Positions 55,479 through 64,000 of a stretch of 64,000 bases of DNA are shown here, one piece after another. The first letter of the stretch is position 1; the number at the start of each line of letters is the position of its first letter. The notes below the pieces were generated by a model that was not told the DNA's origin, did not search any database, and was given only the letters and a program-made list of their open reading frames with translations. This stretch comes from Ryuthela nishihirai (taxonomy: Eukaryota; Arthropoda; Arachnida; Araneae; Heptathelidae): contig JAWZYU010000057.1 in NCBI GenBank assembly GCA_038380435.1, forward strand, positions 1,054,001 to 1,118,000, in the 5' to 3' direction. A program made the position numbers and the translations under genes.

Positions 55479-57542
55479 CCTAGGACGTATACACATGAAT
55501 TGCCATATAAGGACAGATCGATGACGTCATACATAAGTAGCCAATCAGTTCAAACCTTAAGGATATAATTATCCTAATTTATACTCCGTTAGAATACTAC
55601 AGTGCATTCAATCTGCGCAAACCTATGACGTCACACATAACTACTGCACATTCATTTGACATGTACACCAATATGCCATATAGGGACAGCCTTATCACGT
55701 GATACGAAAACAGCCAATCAGAAGATACACCTCATTAACATAATTTATTACAACCAATTATTTCAAACCTTAAGGGATCACATGACGCCACACTCAATTT
55801 TTTTTTCCACCCCTCAGATGGCACCATGCTTTCTCTATGGGCCTCCTCACTGGAACTCTTCACATGTTAACCTATGGGTAATCTGGGTCAAACAGTCACC
55901 AAGTCTAGCCATGAAATAAATCAATTTATTATTTATTTTTCGACTACGGTTATTCTGCTGTTATAAGGATATTACATTCTTCGTGTCTTTAAAAACATGG
56001 ATGCCTACAGGGCAGAGCAATGTAAGGGTTTTCACATCCCTTTTAAACAATTCCAGAGCCTTTTTCATGAGAATTTCACTCTTTTCTTTTTTATATAACA
56101 CTCCGCAAACGATTGATATACTTTTTAAATACTTTCCGAATATTTTTCTTCAATTTCATGCATAGTATACTTTCACAGTTTTATAAGAAATACATTTTCG
56201 CAATAAGAACCAGATATTGATTTCGGTTTCTCAGCTTCAGAGATGAGGTAGAAAGTTTTATTCATAAATAGCAGCGTTTTTCTCGCAATCTCACATTGGG
56301 TCACCTTATAGTTAGAGTGTTTTTCAAATCCATTATTATTTTTGTTAAGTGCATTAATTCATTTCAATTTCTAAATGCAAATGTTTATTGTAGGAACGAA
56401 GAAGGCGTTTCAATACTTCTAGACCGGTAGAGGGATACTCTTAAAATCTCTGGAATTTATTGCAGAAGGTTAATTCTTCCAAAATAACATTTAAAACTTT
56501 TCCGTTTTACCTATTTCGAGGCAAAATTTTGAAAAGTACGTTCGAATTGACATTACAAGTTAATCTGCTACTTCTACATTATTTAGCAAACTCTGTTTTC
56601 GTTGCCAGATCTCGCTAACATGCTATGCAGACGATAATTCATTACTTTTTTTTGAAAAGTTTCGTCTGATCGGTATTTTATTGCAGAGAATGGGATAAAT
56701 GGCCCTAGGGCTAAGAAAATAACTTAACCCTCGGGGACAGGTATAATACCTGTACACGAAACTAGAGATATTGATAATTCAAGAAAAAAATTAAATTAAA
56801 TTTCACACGGCAAGAATGATAGCATGATTTTAATATTTGATCATTTGAAATTTTTTTGTTGAAACAACTTCTATAAGTAAAACAAGCAGAAAAAACACTT
56901 GAAGTAGGCCAAAGAGTATATATTATTAATTTTTCAAATTATTAATAAATAAACCGTTTCACGACTTTTTTTTCAATAAATGATTAGGTGCCAATTTATG
57001 ATGAAAACCATTAATAGCTAATTCTAACAGAATATAAATTATAATGTTAATGTAATTGAATAATAATAAATAATTACAGAAGGATTTAAAACTAGTTTCC
57101 ATCTGTACACAAATGACTTGATTTTACATTAAAACTCTATAGAAGCTCAACTACCTGTATATCGTTTAGAAAAGTCTGTTTTCGTTGCCAGATCTCACCA
57201 ACAAATTATGAAGACGAAAATTCATTTATTTTATTCCAAAAGCCGTTCTTTCGTCTGATCATTTGAAAATAATTGCCCTTACAGTTCAAAATACTGATGA
57301 ATTCAGTGATTGCCCACAGCTTGAAAGTTTTAAAGGGGGCTTTAAAGAATTTTTTTTTTATTTACATGAGTTTAAAAAAGCTTTTCTATTAAGAATATTC
57401 TGAACATCTGCGTCATATCATAGAGAGCAATCGTTTGGATCATTTTAGTAAATAAAAGGTTAAAAAATCCTTAACTAGAAAAATAATTTATATTTATAAA
57501 ATAGAGATTAAAAATGAATAATAGTTAAACAACCAAAGGGAG

Positions 57543-57713
57543 TTGGGTTGTTTTACCTGTGACGACATGTTTTGTACACAAGGGTCTAAATGGCCAGGTC
57601 ACAAGCACCCCGAGATCTCAAAGAAGTTTGGGGAAAAGAGACCCACTGGACAACTGTTGGGTGACAGATGGTAGTCTCTTATCAGACCATCCAGCGTTTT
57701 GTTTAATGTGTAC
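57543..57713 (-). mobile_element. SINE1 3' fragment, duplicate
   Basis: Direct duplicate of 49,556-49,731 with a few substitutions, again cut at the satellite border. Confidence 0.8.
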
Positions 57714-57726
57714 ACTCACTCAGAAA

Positions 57727-59377
57727 AATATCCGAACAATATGGTTGATTACAGAATAGAGAAAAAATATCCGGCAACGATTTTTTTTTAGAAATTAGTG
57801 ATCTGACAACCTTCGTATACAGTACACGAAGGTTGCCAGATCCCTGATTTCTAAAAACGTCGTTGCCAGATACTCTTTTTGAAATATACTGTTCGAATAT
57901 TTGTTTGAGCGACTGTAGACGAAGGTTGCCAGATCCCTGATTTCTAAAAACGGCGTTGCCAGATACTCTTTCAGAAATATAGTGTTCGAATATTTGTTTG
58001 AGCGACTGTAGAAGAAAGTTGCCAGATCCCTGATTTCTAAAAACTTCGTTGACAGATACTCTTTCTGAAATATATTGTTCGAATATTTGTTTAAGCGACT
58101 GTACACGGAGGTTGACAGATTCCTGTTTTCTAAAAACGTCGTTGCCAGGTACTCTTTCTGAAATATAGTGTTCGAATATTTGTTTGAGCGACTGTAGACG
58201 AAGGTTGCCAGATCCCTGATTTCTAAAAACGTCGTTGCCAGATACTCTTTCTGAAATATATTCTTCGAATATTTGTTTGAGCGACTGTAGACGAAAGTTG
58301 CCACATCCCTGATTTCTAAAAACGTCGTTGCCAGATACTCTTTCTGAAATATATTGTTCGAATATTTGTTTGAGCGACTGTAGGCGAAGGTTGCCAGATC
58401 CCTGATTCCTAAAAACGTCGTTGCCAGATACTCTTTCTGAAATATAGTTTTCCAATATTTGTTTGGCCGACTGTACACGAAGTTCGCCAGTTCCCTGATT
58501 TCTAAAAACATCGTTGCCAGATACTCTTTCTCATATATAGCGTTCGAATATTTGTTTGAGCGACTGTACACGAAGGTTGCCAGATCCCTAATTTCTAAAA
58601 ACCTCGTTGCCAAATACTCTTTCTGAAATATAGTGTTTGAATATTTGTTTGAGCGACTGTACACGGAGGTTGCCAGATCCCTGATTTCTAAAAACGTCGT
58701 TTCCAGATACTCTTTCTGATATATAGTGTTCGAATATTTGTTTGAACGACTGTAGACGAAAGTTGTCAGATCCCTAATTTCTAAAAACATAGTTGCCAGA
58801 TACTCTTTCTAAAATATAGTTTTCGAATATATGTTTGAACGACTGTACACGAAGTTTGCCGGCTCCCTGATTTCTAAAAACGTCGTTCCCAGATACTCTT
58901 TCACAAATCAACTATAGCGTTGGAATATTTGTTTCAGCGACTGTACACGTGGTTGCCAGATACTTTTTCTGAAATCAACTATAGTGTTCGAATATTTGTT
59001 TAAGCGACTGTACACGAAGGTTGCCAGATCCCTAATTTCTAAAAACGTCGTTTCCAGATACTCTTTCTGATATATAGTGTTCAAATATTTGTTTGAGCGA
59101 CTGTACACGGAGGTTGCCAGATCCCTAATTTCTAAAAACTTCGTTACCAGATACTCTTTTTGCAATATAGTGTTCGAATATTTGTTTGAGCGACGGTAGA
59201 CGAAGGTTGCCAGATCCCTAATTTCTAAAAACCTCGTTGCCAGATACACTCCTGAAATCAACTGTAGTGTTCCAATATTTGTGTGAGCGACTGTACACTA
59301 AGGTTGCCAGATCCCTGATTTCTAAAAACGTCGTTCCCAGATACTTTTCCTCAAATCAACTATAGTGTTCGGATATA
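57727..59377. repeat. 93-bp satellite, array 3, foldback-like
   Basis: It starts with one + unit (ATCCGAACAATATGGTTGAT), flips near 57,824 (CTTCGTATACAGTACACGAAGG), then runs ~16 units in minus orientation and ends ATCAACTATAGTGTTCGGAT, the inverse of its start. The long minus-strand frames at 57,703-58,790 are by-products of the 93-bp period. Confidence 0.9.
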
Positions 59378-60563
59378 TATAGGAGGGGGCATTATTATCA
59401 CACCCTTTAAAGGAACGAACTTAATAAATTAGTGTGTATATTTTATTTCTCCGAGAAATCTTTTAAATAAATTCAAAAATGTGGAGGGTTAAGTGTTTTC
59501 TAAGTATTTTCTGTATTTTCTAAGCCACTAAAGAACAGTGATCATTATTTCACTCCGAGGATGAGTTGTTTTACTCCTGAGCGGCACTTCTTTGGCCAAC
59601 AGTGGGCTAACTTAGACAAGGAGCCCGGGGGTTCATTCAGAAGGGGGACGACGCCCGTCAATGCCTTCCGACCTGTTCTTGCAGAAGAAATGAAAAACCT
59701 GGAAGGAAAAAAATAGTCGTAAATCACCTATTTACAGTAGAAACAAGCTGTAAAGACTAGGTAGAATCCCACATCGATGTCTGGAGTCGAAACCCCATGG
59801 ATCCAAAACAATCTAGCGAAACCAAAGTCTTCCGAGTCGGATTATAGGGAGACATGTGCGATAAATTTGGTAAATAAACCAGGAAGAGAAGTCATATAAA
59901 TATCACTCAAAAATGATGTTTTAGCACAGAAAGCACCAAACGACTTGAAACGAAATGCCATAAATCACCAAATTAGGGTGGAGAGAAGCTGTGAAAAGGT
60001 AGATCCATATAAAAAGACACTCGCTCCCCGTTGATAATGTGGAAATCCCAAAATTCTAAAATTTTCATTCCTCAGGGGGAAAAAAGGATGACACGGAATC
60101 TGGCAACAAAGCCATTCAATGGATTGAAGTACCAAGTTTCCCGAGTTCGAAGATATATAGATATTAAAGTCGCATAAAAAAGTATTCAGAAAGAGTCGAA
60201 AACCAAGGAGACACGCCCCCGCGTCAAAGGACACCGGAAATGACCCAGAGAGAAACCCCTAATCCCCCCACTGGGTCCAGTCGTTCCGAAGTATCATGAA
60301 ACGCCCCGAAAAGTCCCAGGAGACCCCGAGGTGACCCCAAAGAAACCGGAAGTGACGCCATAGACCACAAATGCTAAACAACCCCCAAAACTCCACTAGA
60401 ATCGCCCAAAAACCCTACCCCAGACCCCATAAAATTCAGCCCCGTTTTTAAAAAAGGTCCCCCAATTCCAGCCAAAGTGTCCCTCAGGAAGAAAAGAAAC
60501 CCCTTAGGAAACGCCCACAGAGAAGTTACGATCGAAAAGCTTCTGAAATTTCCCCATAGAGCC
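59378..60563 (-). repeat. Outer part of the large inverted repeat, right arm
   Basis: Inverse of 51,767-52,961 with a few percent divergence. Includes the mirrored SINE1 tail at 59,553-59,685. 60,564-60,690 has a poly-T run and no feature. Confidence 0.88.
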
Positions 60564-60689
60564 GATGGGGTGTTTAACGTAAAGGTTTTTTTTTTTTTTT
60601 TCAAATTAAAACCTACCACTTTGGTTTTAAAGATAATAAATATATAAGGAATTCTTAAATATTATTTGGCTACTTACTATAAAATTACG

Positions 60690-63190
60690 TTGCCTTATTA
60701 ATGAATTGTATAAAACACAGAGGTGACGTTATCAACGCGGTTTCGGCTGCTTCCAGAGATAAATCCTATGGTATGCATGTATCGAAAAAGCATTTCTAAT
60801 GTGTCATGAATGCCATACAAGAAAAATATATATCGAAAGAAACATTCATATTCCAATATTCATCTGAATACAGATTTTCTCCTGAGGTCAATCGCAACAC
60901 GTAGGTCAATGATCAAAAAATCGGAAACATTTCCGTAATACCTCAGTAGCAAAATAACAGACCCATCTCAAGAACTTATACAATAATCATTTGCATTTCA
61001 CATCTGTAACACCTACACAAGATATCTAAATCTCGTTAAAATTACCCCACCAATCACTATAAATCGGAATATTTATTGACATAGTCTACCTTTAGCATAA
61101 AGAGCATTTCTTTAAACACTTGAAACATTGAAGAAAACGTTTATGGTGCCATGCAATTCCATTCCTAATTTTCTATCTTATTATACCATGACGTGCACAT
61201 AAGTGTTAATTTTGATTTGTCAGTCACGACAGAAATATTAATCTTGATATTATTATTCCAAAAAAAAAAAAGTTTTTACCCAAAATGAATTTTCAAATAC
61301 CGGAATTTTCAAAGCTTTAACGATGGGTAATCATATGAATGGCTGCTACGAACTAAAAATCCCTGCAATATCGCAGTCCATCACTAGAATCTCACCCGAA
61401 ATATATTTAATAAAAAAATTGTTTATACCCTCTACCTCCTTCCCACTGTGGATGGTAGTAAAGTAAGACAAATCTTCCCGTGGATTCTCATCACACAGAA
61501 AAAATAGCTTGCAATACGAAACTTCCAACTTTTTACTACGGCTTCGCAATGTTTCGTCTGTACCTCTACGTACCTTACACACGCATTTTCAATTTTCTCT
61601 AGAAAAATATTTATTACGAAACAGGTACATCGAAATATTTCACTTTGCAGATATTCGTTCCACTAAAGTAGCAATATTATGATTTACAAAAGCATTTGTA
61701 AAACTTGAATATGCATCTAAAATACAAAATGTACTGGCAACACAAGGAAAGAGTACTGCTGACGTCATCTTGCTGTTTTACCTACTTTATTTCTAACCCT
61801 TATTCACATGCCGCACTAATTTTAGTGAATTCACTTATTTCCGATGCCTTAAAAACCTTTAAAAAAAATTACAGCGCATATGAAAAAATAGATATGAAAA
61901 TCTTTAAGTATTAATTTTATTTTTATTAATTTAAACACATTTTTCATTATATAAATTTACTTATCTCGTAAAAAAGTGGAAGTTAAAATAGGAAAATGAC
62001 GGCATGAGAAAATGGCGGATTATGAGAAATAAGTCAACTCCTAAAATTCGTGCTGCCTGTGAATACGGGTTAAATGATAAAGTAGGAAAAACACCGAGAT
62101 GACGTCAGCAGTACTGTTTCGTTTGTGTTGTCAGCAGATTTTGTATAATATATTACACGCAGTTAAAGTTTTAGAAATGCTTTTCTTAATCATAATAATG
62201 TTGCTTACCTAGGCAGCAACCATTTATATGTTTACGAACTGTTAAAGCTTTGTAAATTCCGGTTTTTGAAAAGTCGTTTTCGGTAAAAATTAGGTTTTTG
62301 CGAGTAATCTCAAGATTAATATTATTGTTTTGGCCCAGAAATGAAAATTAAAAGTTATGTGCACGTCGTGGTGTAAATAAGATAGAAAATTAGGAATGGA
62401 TTGGCATCGCACCTAAAGGGTTTTGCCGAACATTTGCGGTGTTTAAAAATTACGTTTACGGTGAATAAATATTTCGTTCTAGAGTGAATGGTGGGTAAAA
62501 CTTATTTATTGAGAGATGAATTAAACAGTTGCAATTATATTTCTATAAATAGGAATTGAATACGAAATATTTGTGTTGACACGAAATAGGGTTCCCATTA
62601 ATTGTAGCTATGGAAATGGCGTTTTTTGAACTACGTTATTTGCGTTTTTAGAGTTAAGATCGATAGGATAATTTTACAAATGCCAAGATGCAAAATAAAT
62701 ATCCGGTGCAATACACTAATTATTTTATTAAGAGTAAAACTGAAATCTAAACGTGATTTGAAGTTTCATGTCAACTTTGCTTTTAATATTCTGTTTTTTG
62801 CGTGTTAAATATTCCAGCGTTCGTGATTTATGTATAACGGCGACCAACGTTTTTATATTCGATATTACACGTAGGTCGTACAGGTGTGAGAGATATCTAA
62901 TGCAAATGATATCGAATAAGATATTTTGCTACTAAGGTATTATGCCAATGTCACCTTTTATTTCGTCCATCAGATAGGTATTGTGAGTGACCTCAGGAGA
63001 AAATATGTTTTGGAAAATGTATTGAACTGAATAATAAACTGTGATTTCACAATATAGTTTTGTTGTATGGCTTTCACGAGACACTGAAAATGATTTTCCT
63101 CTTCACATTATAGAAATTATGCTGTAAAGTAACGGGAACCGCGTTGCTGACGTCATCTCTGTGTTTTCTCCAATTTCTTATTATTAAGAC
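60690..63190. repeat. Old diverged palindrome, centre near 61,940
   Basis: Inverted pairs: GAGGTGACGTTATCAACGCG (60,722) with CGCGTTGCTGACGTCATCTC (about 63,133); TTTTCTCCTGAGGTCA (60,872) with TGACCTCAGGAGAAAA (about 62,988); CCATTCCTAATTTTCTATCT (61,161) with its inverse near 62,385; TACTGCTGACGTCATCT (61,756) with its inverse near 62,100. Arms ~1.25 kb with substantial divergence. No gene inside. Confidence 0.8.
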
Positions 63191-63683
63191 GCACACATAT
63201 TTTAGTTTGCTTATTTATGGCAATACGTAGCTCTTACACGGTACACGTGGGATATTTTATCCTTTAACAAGTCTAGGCAAGGAAAGTTTTCGTTATTCGA
63301 TTATCTTTGGTTATTTGATGGCGATCCCCACTGCTACGTTATGTTCGATAATATTCGTTCCTATAATATTCACTAAATGGCTTCGGCCAGGTACGAGAAA
63401 TGAGAAGAGAAAGGAAGCTTAAAGAAACAAAACTTTGTTGCGGATATGGAGAGGTGTCACTTCCTTCGAAGTTGGAAAACAATTAAATCAACAATGTTAT
63501 TTTCAGACGTCAGCAAAGAATTATTACGATTACTTTCAAACAGTATACAGTTAATGAAATCTGTTGAAGTGAAACGTACGTAGTAGCGTCGACATTTTTC
63601 AGTTTTCTTCTAGGCGCGCTGGCAACGTGCATAACGCTAACGAAAAAAGAAAACGCGATGCAGAAGGCAGGCAAAAGATCTGC
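63191..63683. other. No gene recognised
   Basis: Unique sequence between the old palindrome and the terminal SINE1. Only short frames and no recognisable motif. Confidence 0.45.
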
Positions 63684-64000
63684 CTACCTCTGAGCGGCAC
63701 TTTTTTGCACACCATGGGCTAAATGGCCAGGTCACATGGACCCCGAAGGCTCAGAGAAGGTTGGGGGAGGGGACCCACTGGCACAGCTGTTGGGAGACAG
63801 ATGGTAGCCTCCCGTCTAGATCATCCAGCGTGTTCTTTAACGTGCACAGGGTATGTCTCTCCCGCACACGGGGCCGCGGCTTAACGTCCCATCCGACGGA
63901 CGGCGGCCTTTCCAAGCCCATCGGTGTCCCCTACTGACCGTGGGCAGGGCGGGGAATTTTGCGGAGAAAAATCTCAACGCTGACCCAGCTGGGACTCGAA
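63684..64000 (-). mobile_element. SINE1 copy, cut by the window end
   Basis: Tail and body intact (TACCTCTGAGCGGCAC through CCCAGCTGGGACTCGAA); the head continues past the window. Close to consensus. The last ~5 bp of the usual tail (AACAACCC) are missing next to GATCTGCC. Confidence 0.88.

Larger units (their letters stand above)
54099..57900. repeat. Segmental duplication, copy 2
   Basis: Matches 43,546-50,000. It lacks the LINE (empty site 56312-56317) and carries the DNA transposon at 54,458. It forms the spacer between the two arms of the 51.8-60.6-kb inverted repeat. Confidence 0.88.

Noticed and set aside
57703..58790. Two long overlapping minus-strand reading frames (250 and 331 codons) of repetitive protein
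   Set aside because: They run through the 93-bp satellite, whose period is a multiple of three and keeps several frames open. No domain, and the repeats vary as noncoding DNA.

Overview
This is repeat-dominated DNA from an animal nuclear genome, most likely an arthropod. The evidence is tRNA-derived SINEs, non-LTR retrotransposons with an AP-type endonuclease, a Ty3/gypsy pol remnant, a Tc1/mariner-like transposase relic, a Polinton/Maverick-type element, and TATA + TCATTC initiator + downstream promoter element core promoters. I found no conserved host gene, standalone tRNA or rRNA gene, CRISPR array or bacterial-style operon. Species cannot be resolved from the sequence. The only long intact coding sequence is a 1,239-residue family-B DNA polymerase, present twice.

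Layout. 1-4.4 kb: SINE copies (families named here SINE1 and SINE2), a Ty3/gypsy RNase H/integrase remnant and a dispersed repeat (R3) split by a SINE2 with a 13-bp target duplication. 4.4-25.4 kb: a composite unit present three times in tandem (about 8.8 kb, then 7.2 kb spacing). In order it holds a retrotransposon reverse transcriptase fragment (+), a dispersed repeat (R1), an endonuclease fragment (-), a ~1-kb non-autonomous DNA transposon with ~33-bp inverted ends, a Jockey-like retrotransposon tail (-), and (between copies) a SINE1 dimer. 25.5-27.2 kb: further R3 and R1 sequence.

27,241-41,255: a 14-kb, nearly perfect palindrome. Two ~6.98-kb arms surround a 50-bp spacer. The element is bounded by a 6-bp direct repeat (CACGTA) and is inserted in an R1 copy whose empty homologues occur at 6.27, 14.70 and 21.89 kb. 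Each arm carries subterminal iterons, two tandem core promoters, the intact polymerase gene and a poly(A) signal. No integrase, packaging ATPase, protease or capsid gene is visible. I read it as a palindromic, polymerase-only Polinton-like element that integrated as a unit, and it is the main discovery candidate.

42-60.6 kb: SINE copies, then a segmental duplication (43.5-50.2 kb versus 54.1-57.9 kb). The two copies later gained different insertions: a nearly full-length but broken LINE in the first (44,735-48,323) and the ~1-kb DNA transposon in the second (54,458-55,478). 93-bp satellite arrays flip orientation and lie in a larger inverted-repeat structure (51,767-60,563). A broken DDE transposase sits at 50.3-51.4 kb. 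60.7-63.2 kb: an old, diverged palindrome. The window ends inside another SINE1 copy.

Most elements here are dead or non-autonomous. The polymerase palindrome looks young: reading frames intact, arms differing at three noted positions, and a perfect target duplication.
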